Source of the DNA: Muribaculaceae bacterium
GTDB lineage: Bacteria; Bacteroidota; Bacteroidia; Bacteroidales; Muribaculaceae
NCBI GenBank assembly: GCA_017557665.1
Contig: JAFYYI010000088.1
Location: forward strand, 1-64,000
Reading direction: 5' to 3'
Length of the DNA: 64,000 bases
Shown: one piece after another, positions 8,693-17,674 of the stretch
How the letters are laid out: every line of letters begins with the position of its first letter
How positions within the stretch are numbered: position 1 is the first letter of the stretch
Notes under the pieces: model-generated
Seen by the model: the letters and a program-made list of their open reading frames with translations, nothing else
What the model was told of the DNA's origin: nothing
The model's database searches: none
Program-made: the position numbers and the translations under genes

Positions 8693-9619
8693 ATGAAAAA
8701 GTCAAAGTCCATTGGCATTCTGTGTGCCATCTTGTCGGCTGTGTGCTATGGCACGAACCCGTTCGGTGCGCTGCCGCTCTATGAAGAAGGTGTCAATACT
8801 GCAACAGTATTGGCTCACCGTTTTGGTCTGGCGGTGATTATACTGGCCATAGTGATGCTCATCAAGCGCGAGAATTTCAAGGTCACACGCCACGAGTTCA
8901 AGGTGCTGTTTTCATTGGGCATCCTCTTTGCCGCATCGAGCATCACCTATTATCAGAGTTTCCACTTTATGGACGCCGGTATCGCCTCGACCATCCTGTT
9001 TGTCTATCCAGTGATGGTGGCGGTGATTATGGCAATGTTTTTCAAGGAACGTGTCACGGCCATGACGGTCATAGCCATAGCTATGTCGCTTGTGGGTATC
9101 GGTCTGCTCTACAAGGGTGAGACGGGTGCTTCGCTGAGTGCCGTGGGCATTATCCTGTGTATTCTCTCCTCCCTGGCCTATGCCATCTATATCATCGTGG
9201 TCAATCAGTCGAGCATCAAGATGTCGTCGTTCAAGGTCACGTTCTATGCTATGCTGGTGTGTGAAATCACGCTGATACTCTATTCCTTCACATCGCCCGA
9301 GTTGTATCTGCATGCCTTGCCGTCGGCCCGTGCGTGGTCATTTGCCGTGTGGCTGAGCATCGTGCCCACCATCCTGTCGCTCGTGTTCATGATTGTTGCG
9401 GTGCATCATGTGGGCGCCACGCCGACTGCAATTTTGGGCGCGTTGGAACCGCTCACGGCAGTGACTATCGGTGTGGTGGTCTTCGGTGAAGTACTCACGC
9501 CGCGCCTGATTGTCGGCATCCTCTTCATCCTCTTCGCCGTGATGCTGGTCGTCCTGGGCAAAGACCTTCACCTGCGCACAATCACGCACGCCGTTTCCCG
9601 TCTTTGGCACTGGAAATAG
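8693..9619 (+). CDS. EamA/DMT-family inner-membrane transporter
   Basis: A 308-residue hydrophobic protein with about ten predicted membrane helices in two homologous halves, typical of the drug/metabolite transporter (EamA) family. Family features include AHRFGLAVI in the first repeat and the GALEPLTAVTIGVVVFGE segment in the second. Its substrate cannot be deduced. It lies 31 nt after the GH53 gene and probably shares its transcript. It converges on aroB with only 8 nt between stops. Confidence 0.85.
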   Translation: MKKSKSIGILCAILSAVCYGTNPFGALPLYEEGVNTATVLAHRFGLAVIILAIVMLIKRENFKVTRHEFKVLFSLGILFAASSITYYQSFHFMDAGIASTILFVYPVMVAVIMAMFFKERVTAMTVIAIAMSLVGIGLLYKGETGASLSAVGIILCILSSLAYAIYIIVVNQSSIKMSSFKVTFYAMLVCEITLILYSFTSPELYLHALPSARAWSFAVWLSIVPTILSLVFMIVAVHHVGATPTAILGALEPLTAVTIGVVVFGEVLTPRLIVGILFILFAVMLVVLGKDLHLRTITHAVSRLWHWK

Positions 9620-9627
9620 AGGAGTCT

Positions 9628-10668
9628 TTACATGCCGAGGTGGTCGCGCAGGATGTCGAGGGCTGTGATGACGTCGTCGGGAGTGACGGTCTGGTCGATG
9701 TGGTAGTCGCCGATGGCGGTCAACAGGGTACAGGTGATTTCGCCGTCGCGGCTTTTCTTGTCGTGGCGCATGAGGTCAAGCAACTCGTCATAGTCGTCAC
9801 AGGTAAAGGGGAAATCACGGTAATTGTCGCGAACAAAGTTACCCAGCAGATGCACGTCCTCGCTGGGGAACTTGAGCAGTAGATGGGAGAGGACGGCTTC
9901 GGTGACCAGCCCCCAGGCTACGGCATAGCCGTGAGGCACGGGCTTGCCGCGTTTCATCGCCAGGCTCTCAAAGGCATGGCCCACGGTATGTCCCAGGTTG
10001 AGGGCCTTGCGCTCGCCTTGTTCCTTAGGGTCTCGGGCAACGATATCCACCTTGACTTGGACCGAACGGCGTAGCCTCTCCAGCAAATCGTCATGGTTGA
10101 TGGGCGCAGTGAAATCATGGTCCAGCAGGCGCAGGAATTCGCTGCGGTCGCTGAGCATCGCATGCTTGAGCACCTCGGCAAAGCCCGACTTCATCTCCGT
10201 CAAGGGCAATGTGTCAAAAAAGCAGGTCGAGATGATCACGTCGCTGGCGGGTGCAAAGGCGCCGATTTCGTTTTTCAGGCCATGATAGTTGAATCCCGTT
10301 TTGCCGCCCACGGCAGCATCGACAGCGCCCAATAGGGTGGTGGGCACATTGATGAACCTCACGCCGCGCTTGAACGTTGCCGCGGCAAATCCTCCCAAGT
10401 CACATACCATGCCGCCCCCCAGGTTGACGACCAGCGACTGGCGTGTCACACCCATGCGCTCCATCTCGTCCCACATGCGGCACACGGTCTCCAGCGACTT
10501 GCCCGTGTCACCATCGGGAATGACGATGAGGCGTCCATGCCCCAAAGCAAAGCGGGCCGTATTGACATCGGCGACTAACACGGTCATGTTGTGGCTATCG
10601 GCAGCGGTCAACCGCTGGAGGGCACCCGCAACATCGTTGGTAAAAATGAGGTTCTGTCCCATTCGCAT
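9628..10668 (-). CDS. aroB: 3-dehydroquinate synthase
   Basis: The 346-residue protein has the AroB NAD-binding and active-site stretches: VVNLGGGMVCDLGGF, then VPTTLLGAVDAAVGGKTG, and the metal-ligand region around LNLGHTVGHAFE. It converts DAHP to 3-dehydroquinate, step two of the shikimate pathway. The start may be residue 1 or the second Met (MRMGQN). It follows a HAD phosphatase gene on the same strand, separated by an inverted-repeat spacer. Confidence 0.94.
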   Translation of the reverse strand: MRMGQNLIFTNDVAGALQRLTAADSHNMTVLVADVNTARFALGHGRLIVIPDGDTGKSLETVCRMWDEMERMGVTRQSLVVNLGGGMVCDLGGFAAATFKRGVRFINVPTTLLGAVDAAVGGKTGFNYHGLKNEIGAFAPASDVIISTCFFDTLPLTEMKSGFAEVLKHAMLSDRSEFLRLLDHDFTAPINHDDLLERLRRSVQVKVDIVARDPKEQGERKALNLGHTVGHAFESLAMKRGKPVPHGYAVAWGLVTEAVLSHLLLKFPSEDVHLLGNFVRDNYRDFPFTCDDYDELLDLMRHDKKSRDGEITCTLLTAIGDYHIDQTVTPDDVITALDILRDHLGM

Positions 10669-10680
10669 TCAATTGAACTA

Positions 10681-10743
10681 CGAATTACGCGAATTATACA
10701 AATTAAGAAAGAAGATGCTAATTCGTATAATTCGCGTAATTCG
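10681..10743. repeat. 19-bp perfect inverted repeat built of 9-mers
   Basis: CGAATTACGCGAATTATAC (10681-10699) has its exact reverse complement at 10725-10743. Each arm continues as degenerate 9-bp units (gCGAATTAt type). It lies between two minus-strand genes and could fold in the transcript. Confidence 0.75.
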
Positions 10744-10756
10744 CAGATAAAAAAGT

Positions 10757-11497
10757 TTATCCTTTGACGAGAGACAACGCCACGAGTAGCGAGGGCAATG
10801 CGGCAGCCAACTCGTCCATGTTCTTGTAAACGAGGTCGGCACCGGCCTTGTACAGGTCTTTCTCGGGGATAGGACCGGTAGTGACACCGATGGTGAAGCA
10901 ACCGGCGGCATGAGCTGCCTGCACACCCAGGGGCGCGTTCTCGATGACGATGCACTGGTTGGGCTTTTTCTCTGACTTGGCCATGCCTTTCAAGAATGGT
11001 TCGGGGTTGGGCTTGCCCTTGCGCACGTCATGTCCCGTGACTTTCACTTCGCCGAAGAGTCCGGGGAAATCCTTCTCGATGCGCTCCAGCAGTACGTCCT
11101 GCTGCGAACCGGTGACCAGCACGCGCTCCACGCCGGCATCCTTGAGTGTCTCAAGCACGCGCTTGGCGCCGGGCATCACGGGGGCTTCGCCCAGTTCGGT
11201 GAAGTAGCGGGTCTTCACGCCATACAATGCGCGGGCCTCGTCGTCGGTGATGTTCTTGCCGGCACCCTGTTTGAATTTCATCTTAATGATTTCGCTGCCC
11301 GTCATACCTTCCAGTTCGTAGAACTCGTCACGGGTGCACTTGATGCCGTTCTTCTTCATGAGTTTTACCCAGGCTTGGGTATGGTACTTCATTGAATCAT
11401 AGAGTACGCCGTCGCAGTCGATGAGTGCGGCGCTGATGTCTAAGCCTTTTTGACCTGTATATTTCAGGTACTCGGCTATCGTCTGTTGTAAGGTCAT
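10757..11497 (-). CDS. HAD-superfamily phosphatase, beta-phosphoglucomutase-like
   Basis: From the ATG at 11497 the product has about 246 residues. An upstream ATG at 11557 would overlap the preceding gene by 25 nt, so the internal start (MTLQQTIAEY) is preferred. HAD motif I is AALIDCDGVLYDS. Motif II is near VLVTGSQ, motif III near KGKPNPEPFLK, and motif IV near CIVIENAPLGVQAA. It belongs to the HAD-IA group, which includes phosphoglycolate phosphatases and beta-phosphoglucomutases; the substrate is not assigned. The flanking genes are a lipoprotein and aroB on the same strand. Confidence 0.82.
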   Translation of the reverse strand: MTLQQTIAEYLKYTGQKGLDISAALIDCDGVLYDSMKYHTQAWVKLMKKNGIKCTRDEFYELEGMTGSEIIKMKFKQGAGKNITDDEARALYGVKTRYFTELGEAPVMPGAKRVLETLKDAGVERVLVTGSQQDVLLERIEKDFPGLFGEVKVTGHDVRKGKPNPEPFLKGMAKSEKKPNQCIVIENAPLGVQAAHAAGCFTIGVTTGPIPEKDLYKAGADLVYKNMDELAAALPSLLVALSLVKG

Positions 11498-11532
11498 TGG
11501 ATTGGTTGTTATAGGTTTTAACGTATCTTGTT

Positions 11533-12291
11533 TTATCTTACTGTAATGTGCAGGCAACCCGACTTGCGCTCAAAGATGGCGTAGCATCGTCCCTGGCGCT
11601 TGAAATCCAGGACGACTTCGGCCAGGATGTTCTTCAAGTCCTCCAGCGAGACAATCATGCTCGGGTCCATGCAGTCAAATTTCACCCAACTGATATCGAA
11701 CGTGGTGCCGTAGCGATGACACGAATTCTCGGTGGCCGCGCGGTTGTGGCGCATGAGTTTGGACACGCTGTAGTCGGTGCGCGTCACGCTGGTCACCTTG
11801 ATGCGGTAGGCCTTGCCTCCACGACTCTTGATAGTGTCCTGGAAGGCGTAACCGATTTCCTTGAGCAACTGGGCAGCCTTGGGGACCAGATAGGGCACCG
11901 AGGCCTTCAGTTCATCGAGCATATAGGCGTCACAGGAGTAAATCCTGATGAGAGGCTTGTCGATGCGATAGGCGTCGCTGAGTCTTGATACGGGTTTGAA
12001 GCCGTTTTTCTCAGCAGCCTCCAGTTGCACGGGATTAATGTCGTTGAAGATTTCTTGGAGCGGTCGTTGCTCGATGTAGGTGGGCAGGTGGTGGACATTG
12101 GCATCATCGACCTGCTGAATGCTGTCACCGCTGATGCTGCGGTTGACGGGCATGGCCGGTGGTGCCTTGTAGTCCCACGCTGTGGTATCTTGTTGCTCTC
12201 CCCTGTTACAACTCCCGCATGACGTTGTGCTTGCCAGGACGAGGCACATCATCAATAGCAGCGGTAACAGGCGCAAGATGTTCAGGTTCAT
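11533..12291 (-). CDS. M15-like (DUF5715-type) lipoprotein peptidase
   Basis: A 252-residue protein with a lipoprotein signal whose lipobox cysteine is at about residue 25 (ASTTSC). The C-terminal half carries ENSCHRYGTTFDISW, matching the zinc motif SxHxxGxAxD of M15 D,D-peptidases, and a late LHIT segment that could supply a third ligand. It probably acts in the periplasm on D-Ala-D-Ala-containing peptidoglycan, but substrate and activity are inferred. The TAnnTTTG element at 12324-12331 probably drives it together with the downstream HAD gene. Confidence 0.68.
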   Translation of the reverse strand: MNLNILRLLPLLLMMCLVLASTTSCGSCNRGEQQDTTAWDYKAPPAMPVNRSISGDSIQQVDDANVHHLPTYIEQRPLQEIFNDINPVQLEAAEKNGFKPVSRLSDAYRIDKPLIRIYSCDAYMLDELKASVPYLVPKAAQLLKEIGYAFQDTIKSRGGKAYRIKVTSVTRTDYSVSKLMRHNRAATENSCHRYGTTFDISWVKFDCMDPSMIVSLEDLKNILAEVVLDFKRQGRCYAIFERKSGCLHITVR

Positions 12292-12323
12292 CTAAATAAA
12301 AGGTAGTTTCTTGTTTCAAAAGG

Positions 12324-12331
12324 CAAAGTTA
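12324..12331 (-). promoter_or_regulatory. Probable -7 element for the M15-like lipoprotein gene
   Basis: On the minus strand the sequence reads TAACTTTG, 33 nt ahead of the ATG at 12291. I found no convincing -33 TTG. Confidence 0.45.
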
Positions 12332-12404
12332 CACATAAAAAACGAAAAAACCACATCTTGAAGTGTCATTTTTCGGTGTTTTTTTGTAATATTGCACCTT
12401 CAAA

Positions 12405-12899
12405 ATGACGAGAAACGGGAAATACAATGTGCTTTTCGTCTGTCTGGGTAACATCTGCCGGTCACCGGCGGCCCAAGCGGTGATGCAACGTATGGTTGAT
12501 GAAAGGGGACTTACAGAGCGCTTTTTCATCGACTCGGCCGGACTGGGCGGTTGGCACATCGGCGACTTGCCCGACAAGCGAATGAGGGTGCATGCCCGAC
12601 CTCGCGGCTATGAGTTGACTCATCGTGCTCGCTGTGTGCAGGGCGCTGATTTTGAGGATTTTGACCTTATCGTCGGTATGGACGCCGCTAACGTGGATGA
12701 CTTGCGTAGCCGTGCCATGACCCTGGAACAGCAGGACAAGGTGGTGATGATGGGCGACTACATCCGCCAGTATCCTCATTATGACCATGTGCCTGACCCT
12801 TATTATGAGGGCAGCGAGGGTTTTGAACTCGTGCTTGACCTGCTGGAAGACTCCTGTGACAACCTGTTGAATCAGATCATTAAACAAAACGACATATAA
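12405..12899 (+). CDS. Low-molecular-weight protein-tyrosine phosphatase
   Basis: A 164-residue cytoplasmic phosphatase. The active-site loop CLGNICRS holds nucleophile Cys13 and Arg19. The general-acid Asp is at about 131 in VPDPYYEG. Such enzymes often dephosphorylate tyrosine kinases of polysaccharide export (Wzb-like), but here the partner is a GH20 gene two bases downstream, so the role is open. A near-consensus -7 element (TAATATTG, 12387-12394) ends only 10 nt before the ATG, so the leader would be very short. Confidence 0.92.
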   Translation: MTRNGKYNVLFVCLGNICRSPAAQAVMQRMVDERGLTERFFIDSAGLGGWHIGDLPDKRMRVHARPRGYELTHRARCVQGADFEDFDLIVGMDAANVDDLRSRAMTLEQQDKVVMMGDYIRQYPHYDHVPDPYYEGSEGFELVLDLLEDSCDNLLNQIIKQNDI

Positions 12900-12901
12900 C
12901 A

Positions 12902-15382
12902 ATGAAGGTAATCAGATTATTATCGACAACACTGATGCTGGCCATATCTGCATTGGCATTGAGCGCCCAGGCGCCCATTGCCGTGAATTGGCAGATGGGG
13001 CAAAACAACGCAGCTTCAAACAACTACAGTTCTCGCTTTGTCATCAAGAATGTGTCAAAGCAGCCCTTGGCTGATGACTGGCAGTTTTTCTTCAACCAAT
13101 TCTCACGTTCGGTGACTTTGCCGGCCGGCTGTCCGGTGGATGTGGAAGAAATTTCCACAACCTATTACCGCATGAAACCCAATGCCAATTACAAGACGCT
13201 GGCTGCCGGCGACTCGCTGGTGATTGATGTGGTGATGGGTGGTGCGCTCATCAACAAGAACTATCGGCCCGCAGGAGGTCATGTGGTGATGGGCGGTGAC
13301 ATGGCTCATCCCATTGCCGTGAACATCAACCGCTCGCCGCTTGACCAACCTGGTCAGTGGCGTGACCACAAGTCCTATCCCGACGGCAACTACATGTACA
13401 GCTTCAACGAGGCCATCAACGGCTTCGGTGACGGTTACACGGGCAATGACTATGACATTTTCCCCACTCCCAAGCAGGTGGCTATCGAGGGCGGCTACAC
13501 TCAAGTGGGCAACCTCGTGACCATCAAGACGGGCAAGTGGTTCCAATGGGGCGGCTACCGTCGTGCCAAGGGTTTGTTGACCAGCGAATTGGAGAAACGT
13601 GGCATCTATAACTCCAGCGGACAGGGTACTGTTATCCAACTGCTGCTGGACAAGAAGATGAGTGATAACCGCGAGTACTACAGTCTGCGTGTCCATGATG
13701 GCAAAATCACCATCTTGGGCGTCACCCAGGCCGCTTTGATGAACGGCGTGAAGACGCTTATCGCGGCACTGGACCATAGCAAGGGCAACCGCTTGCAGAA
13801 CTGCTTCGTCATCGACTGGCCCGACTTCGGTTACCGTGGCATGATGCTCGACATCGCCCGTAACTATGTCATCAACCCCACCGATTTCAAGCGCACAATA
13901 GATCTGCTGGCCTACTACAAGATCAACACTATCCAGTTCCATTTTGCCGACGATGAAGGTTGGCGATTGGAGATTCCCGGATTTCCCGAGCTGACTCAAG
14001 TGGCCGCACGCCGCGGCGCCACCCTCGACGAGAAGGGTTTTCTGGCACAGATATTCGACGGCAACGGCAACCCCGATGACCTGTCGCAATGTGCCAACGG
14101 TTATTTCACCCGTGCCGAGTTCATCGATTTGTTGCGTTACGCTTGGAAGAAAGGCATCCGCATCATCCCCGAGATCGAGACCCCAGGACACGCGCGTGCC
14201 GCTATCGTGGCAATGAAGAATCGTGCGATCAACAATCCCACGGCCGAGCAGTTCCGCCTGTGGGACGACAAGAACGAGAGCGTTTACACCTCGGCTCAGA
14301 ACTATCATGACAATGTGCTCAATGTCGCCAGCGACGACGTCTACCGTTTTATCGACCGCGTCGTGGCCGAGTTGCAGCTCATGTACAAGGAGGCTGGGCT
14401 GAAGCTTGAAGTCGTCCATCTTGGCGGTGACGAGGTGCCCAATAACGCGTGGTCCAAGAGTCCTGATGTGCAGGCGCTCATGCAGCGCGAGGGTCTTAAG
14501 ACCCAGCACGAGGTGAGTGAGTACTACATCAAGCGCATCAGCGCTCTGCTTGAAGCCCGCAAGATTCGCATCGAGGGTTGGCAGGAGGTGGCCTTGAATC
14601 ACGATCAGGCCTTCAATGCTGTGATGACGCCTCGTGTGGCTGGTGTGAATGCCTGGAGCACCGTGGGCTCACGTGCCGACGTGCCCTACCGACTGGCCAA
14701 TGACGGTTATCCCGTCATCCTGTCCAATGTGACCAATTTCTATATGGACATGGCCTATAGCTGGCATCAGGATGAACAGGGTTTGCACTGGGGTGGCAAG
14801 GTGGACGAGTTTGACGCGTGGAGCGCTCTGCCCGCCAAAATCTATGCCACGGCGCGCACTAATGTCGACGGCACTCCCATCAACATCACCACTGCTGGTG
14901 ACGGCAAGGTGAAGCTGGATAAGCCCGAGAACATCATCGGTGTGCAAGCTCAATTGTGGGGCGAGACGTTGCGCAACTTTGATGAAGTGCAGTACCTGTT
15001 GTTACCCAAGATGATGGGTGTGAGCGAGAGAGCCTGGACCGCCGTTCCCGAGTGGAGCCTGGATTTGACCGATGACAAGGCCTATAACGAGGCCCGTCAC
15101 CAGTATAACTTGAAAATAGGCACCCGTGAACTGCCCCTGTTGCATCGCTTGGGCTTTAACTTCCGTGTGGGACCTCCGGGTATCAAACTCGAAGGCGGCA
15201 AACTGTTCATCAACACCCAGTACCCCGACGAGATGGTGACCTATACCCTCGATGGCAGCGAACCGACTATCGATTCTCCCCGCTGGACGGCCCCCGTGCC
15301 CGTCAAGTCGCAACCCAAGGTCATCAAGGCCAAGGCATTCTACCTGGGCCATGAGAGCGTGACGACCTGCCTCTTCAAGTAA
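12902..15382 (+). CDS. GH20 beta-N-acetylhexosaminidase
   Basis: An 826-residue secreted enzyme. Domains in order are signal peptide (about 1-22), an N-terminal CHB_HEX-like carbohydrate-binding domain (about 25-155), a GH20b domain, the GH20 barrel (about 310-700), and a C-terminal CHB_HEX_C-like domain with VTYTLDGSEPT. The catalytic Asp510-Glu511 pair is in HLGGDEVP. The family removes terminal beta-GlcNAc/GalNAc from host glycans, chitooligosaccharides or peptidoglycan. It starts 2 nt after the phosphatase stop and is followed by a strong terminator. Confidence 0.93.
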   Translation: MKVIRLLSTTLMLAISALALSAQAPIAVNWQMGQNNAASNNYSSRFVIKNVSKQPLADDWQFFFNQFSRSVTLPAGCPVDVEEISTTYYRMKPNANYKTLAAGDSLVIDVVMGGALINKNYRPAGGHVVMGGDMAHPIAVNINRSPLDQPGQWRDHKSYPDGNYMYSFNEAINGFGDGYTGNDYDIFPTPKQVAIEGGYTQVGNLVTIKTGKWFQWGGYRRAKGLLTSELEKRGIYNSSGQGTVIQLLLDKKMSDNREYYSLRVHDGKITILGVTQAALMNGVKTLIAALDHSKGNRLQNCFVIDWPDFGYRGMMLDIARNYVINPTDFKRTIDLLAYYKINTIQFHFADDEGWRLEIPGFPELTQVAARRGATLDEKGFLAQIFDGNGNPDDLSQCANGYFTRAEFIDLLRYAWKKGIRIIPEIETPGHARAAIVAMKNRAINNPTAEQFRLWDDKNESVYTSAQNYHDNVLNVASDDVYRFIDRVVAELQLMYKEAGLKLEVVHLGGDEVPNNAWSKSPDVQALMQREGLKTQHEVSEYYIKRISALLEARKIRIEGWQEVALNHDQAFNAVMTPRVAGVNAWSTVGSRADVPYRLANDGYPVILSNVTNFYMDMAYSWHQDEQGLHWGGKVDEFDAWSALPAKIYATARTNVDGTPINITTAGDGKVKLDKPENIIGVQAQLWGETLRNFDEVQYLLLPKMMGVSERAWTAVPEWSLDLTDDKAYNEARHQYNLKIGTRELPLLHRLGFNFRVGPPGIKLEGGKLFINTQYPDEMVTYTLDGSEPTIDSPRWTAPVPVKSQPKVIKAKAFYLGHESVTTCLFK

Positions 15383-15410
15383 CAGCAAATAGGCAATAAG
15401 ACTTAATCAG

Positions 15411-15438
15411 AGAGCCTGGAGAAATCCAGGCTCTTTTT
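15411..15438 (+). terminator. Terminator after the GH20 gene
   Basis: AGAGCCTGGA pairs perfectly with TCCAGGCTCT around a GAAA tetraloop, then TTTT follows. Confidence 0.92.
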
Positions 15439-15518
15439 GCCGCTATAGTGATAGCATTGCAAAGGGAACCATAGTATGGAATCACGGTCACTCTTGTTCT
15501 ATATCGCATGATGTGCAC

Positions 15519-15743
15519 ATGGCGACCAAGCGCACCGACTTCTCGCAGGGCTACACTCCGCAAGGCATGCCGATTGTGCTCATCACCGAGCCGACCTGCG
15601 AGATCAGCGACGCGGACGGTGAACTCAACACCGTGAAGTTCACCTATCAGTACCAAGACAGGCGGACGTATCTGCCGACAGACTACCTGTCAGTGGATCA
15701 CGACCGCATCTTCACTGAGCAGTTTGACCCATCATTCCAATAG
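15519..15743 (+). CDS. Small phage-like protein of unknown function
   Basis: A 74-residue product starting MATKRTDFSQGYTPQGM; an upstream in-frame GTG at 15513 is less likely. There is no signal peptide or membrane helix. It is polar and beta-rich and looks like the small structural proteins of phage or integrative elements. That impression rests on size, tight packing with the next small gene (4 nt gap) and the phage-gene remnants 2 kb downstream. I cannot name the family. Confidence 0.5.
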   Translation: MATKRTDFSQGYTPQGMPIVLITEPTCEISDADGELNTVKFTYQYQDRRTYLPTDYLSVDHDRIFTEQFDPSFQ

Positions 15744-15747
15744 ACCT

Positions 15748-15981
15748 ATGGCACAAAGTATCCACATCAGCACCCTTCGCAGGATGCTCAAGGCCGGCGA
15801 CCCGGTTGACCTGAAGCTCTGGACCAAGAGCGGGGATATCCAGTGCTGGCGCAACTGCATCCCGCTGCGCTACAACTTCTACCAGGGCGCCCAACAGTTC
15901 AAGCTGCTCGATTCGCACCAGATACGCCAGGCCCGCATCTGCTGCATCTTCGAGATCAACGGCCTGGAAGTGTTCTTATAA
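15748..15981 (+). CDS. Small phage-like protein of unknown function
   Basis: A 77-residue product starting MAQSIHISTLRRML and ending INGLEVFL, with segments such as GDPVDLKLWTKSGDI that suggest a compact beta/alpha domain. It starts 4 nt after the preceding small gene, so the two form a unit. The composition matches the GC-richer phage-like pieces of this island and not the AT-rich S41 gene that follows. Phage origin is inferred from context and its function is unknown. Confidence 0.5.
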   Translation: MAQSIHISTLRRMLKAGDPVDLKLWTKSGDIQCWRNCIPLRYNFYQGAQQFKLLDSHQIRQARICCIFEINGLEVFL

Positions 15982-16045
15982 TTATTTTTGGCTCAAAATG
16001 CAACATTCACCCTAAAGTGTGCGTCTATTATACATATGATAGTTG

Positions 16046-16053
16046 TATTTTTG
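16046..16053 (+). promoter_or_regulatory. -7 element of the S41 peptidase gene
   Basis: TATTTTTG matches TAnnTTTG, 23 nt ahead of the ATG at 16077. No clear -33 TTG is seen. Confidence 0.55.
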
Positions 16054-16076
16054 CAGCGCAAAAAATATTCAAGATT

Positions 16077-17198
16077 ATGAAACATCTAATCACACTACTA
16101 TTTATAGTCATTACTTGTCAAAGTCTTTTGGGCTACCCAACTGATAGCGTAAAAATCAATGTAGCAGACTTTGATTTTCTTGTGTCAACAACGGAAGAAA
16201 ATTATGTGGCTTATCCACATATTATCAATAATGGGTTTAACAAGGAGTATAAACGCATGAAGTCTGCCATTCGGAGCAACCTTAAGAAAGGGAAAATAGG
16301 GATTGAGCAAGCGGCTTGTGAATATGCGTTTTGGTTCTTTGATAAGTTTGACGGTCACTACCATGTTGACATCCCCATGTTTTGGGACGTGTATTTTCCC
16401 AAAAGTCACATTCGCTATCGCGAGTTGTTCGAGTATGCTCCAAAAGCCGTTTCTTGTATGGTTGACACAAATACTTGGTTAATCCGTGTACCCTCGTGCG
16501 AAGGTAAAGACCCTACGTTTGAGTGGGTAGCCAAAGCCGTAGAACAATATCTCAACTCCGGCTGTGACAATCTGATAATTGACGTGAGAGGCAACACTGG
16601 GGGAAGCGACGAAATATGGATGCCCGTAGTGCCATTATTGGTTGACAAGGAAAATGTGAGTCCAGATACGATTTGGTTCAGAAACACAAAGACAAATCTT
16701 GATTTTTTCAAACGCCAACAAACGAACCATCCCGACAACGAGTGGCTTACATCGTTCATCACCAAATGTGAAACAACGAGCGATGAGTTTGTGCCAACAA
16801 ATGATGATGATGATGAGGAGGATGATAAGGAGATGCCACACTTTGAACTTCCGCATCGAGCCGCTATTATTGTTGACAAATCAACCGGAAGTTCGGCAGA
16901 AACTTTGGTGACAGTTGTAAAGCGTTATTGCAATCCGGAACGAACAAAGATATATGGTAAAGATAATACTTGGGGGGCGAATGAAACAGGTAACCAATTG
17001 GGTGCAATGCTTCCAAATAGTAAAATATGGTTCTATTATCCGACCTGCGGAAATCTTTCTTATTTTCAAGGGAAAAATTTAGGAACGGCTGGTATCGCCC
17101 CCGACATACGTATAGCGTTGCCATATCCAACAAAACTAACCGACAATATTGATGAATGGGTTATCTGGATTGCAAGTGAAATGAAGAAATCTTCGTGA
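16077..17198 (+). CDS. Secreted S41-family (tail-specific) peptidase
   Basis: The open frame begins further upstream, but ATG 16077 follows a -7 element and gives a signal peptide (MKHLITLLFIVITCQSLLG). The mature protein of about 355 residues carries LIIDVRGNTGGSD, typical of S41, and IIVDKSTGSSAETL, with the probable catalytic Ser at about residue 273. An acidic run of Asp/Glu lies around 243-255. No PDZ domain is evident, so it resembles short S41 or IRBP-like forms. The gene is visibly AT-richer than its neighbours and ends immediately before a phage-gene remnant, suggesting acquisition. Confidence 0.78.
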   Translation: MKHLITLLFIVITCQSLLGYPTDSVKINVADFDFLVSTTEENYVAYPHIINNGFNKEYKRMKSAIRSNLKKGKIGIEQAACEYAFWFFDKFDGHYHVDIPMFWDVYFPKSHIRYRELFEYAPKAVSCMVDTNTWLIRVPSCEGKDPTFEWVAKAVEQYLNSGCDNLIIDVRGNTGGSDEIWMPVVPLLVDKENVSPDTIWFRNTKTNLDFFKRQQTNHPDNEWLTSFITKCETTSDEFVPTNDDDDEEDDKEMPHFELPHRAAIIVDKSTGSSAETLVTVVKRYCNPERTKIYGKDNTWGANETGNQLGAMLPNSKIWFYYPTCGNLSYFQGKNLGTAGIAPDIRIALPYPTKLTDNIDEWVIWIASEMKKSS

Positions 17199-17230
17199 TA
17201 TATTCTCTGTCTTTTACAGACCAAGCACAA

Positions 17231-17270
17231 CTCCATAATTTTGCGGTAAGAAAATCGCAGAATTATGGAG
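17231..17270 (+). promoter_or_regulatory. Promoter and inverted repeat heading phage-gene remnant 1
   Basis: CTCCATAAT (17231-17239) and ATTATGGAG (17262-17270) form an inverted repeat. The left arm overlaps a -7 element TAATTTTG (17236-17243) and the right arm contains the ATG (17265). The same arrangement recurs at 20432-20472. Confidence 0.6.
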
Positions 17271-17624
17271 TTAAATTTTAATAGTGTAGAAACCATCCCC
17301 AACTTGAACGCTTCGGCGGCGTTTCAAGTGGATAGTGGCAAAGTGTTCAAGGAAGACGTGGACATCGTGCCGACGATCATCGACAAATCGCTGTCCTACA
17401 TCCCATGGGGGAGCGATAACAACATGCCGTACCACATCATCAACCTCATCGAGAGTGACGACCCTTTAGTTCGACAAAGTTTGCAGCAATAGTCGCCACT
17501 CAGTGGCGGTGTGCGGAAAGCAAACCTTTGCCAAACCCTCGCCACCTGCCAGATGTTCAATGCTGAGGTGTGCTACGGCAGCGGGCTGCAGTACAACACC
17601 GACTCGTATCGCGGCTCTGGTTGA
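17265..17624 (+). pseudogene. Broken phage portal-like gene, copy 1
   Basis: The frame starts MELNFNSVETIPNLN and runs through DIVPTIIDKSLSYIPWGSDNNMPYH to IESD, then is broken by a 69-bp insertion. It resumes after the insertion as TLATCQMFNAEVCYGSGLQYNTDSYR and stops at 17622-17624. The pattern, with a PWGSDNNMPY segment then a CYGSGLQY segment, recalls portal-type proteins of Bacteroidales phages, but the family call is an inference. A second, more deleted copy lies at 20467. The downstream gene body is missing, so it cannot be functional. Confidence 0.6.
17461..17539. mobile_element. Tiny hairpin (MITE-like) insertion with 5-bp duplication
   Basis: ACCCT at 17461-17465 is repeated at 17535-17539, bracketing 69 bp that are absent from remnant copy 2. 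Inside, 17470-17484 is an imperfect inverted match of 17520-17535, and the centre is a perfect CGCCACT-c-AGTGGCG hairpin (17494-17508). It encodes nothing. Confidence 0.5.
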
Positions 17625-17674
17625 GCAGCGCGAATTGCCGATAACGGGCAAAATGACCAAAAAAACTGACATCA

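Noticed and set aside
13103..14602. 499-codon minus-strand open frame opposite the GH20 gene
   Set aside because: Antisense shadow of the hexosaminidase with no recognisable domain, promoter or homology pattern. Similar long shadows opposite the SusC, SusD and GHL10 genes were rejected for the same reason.
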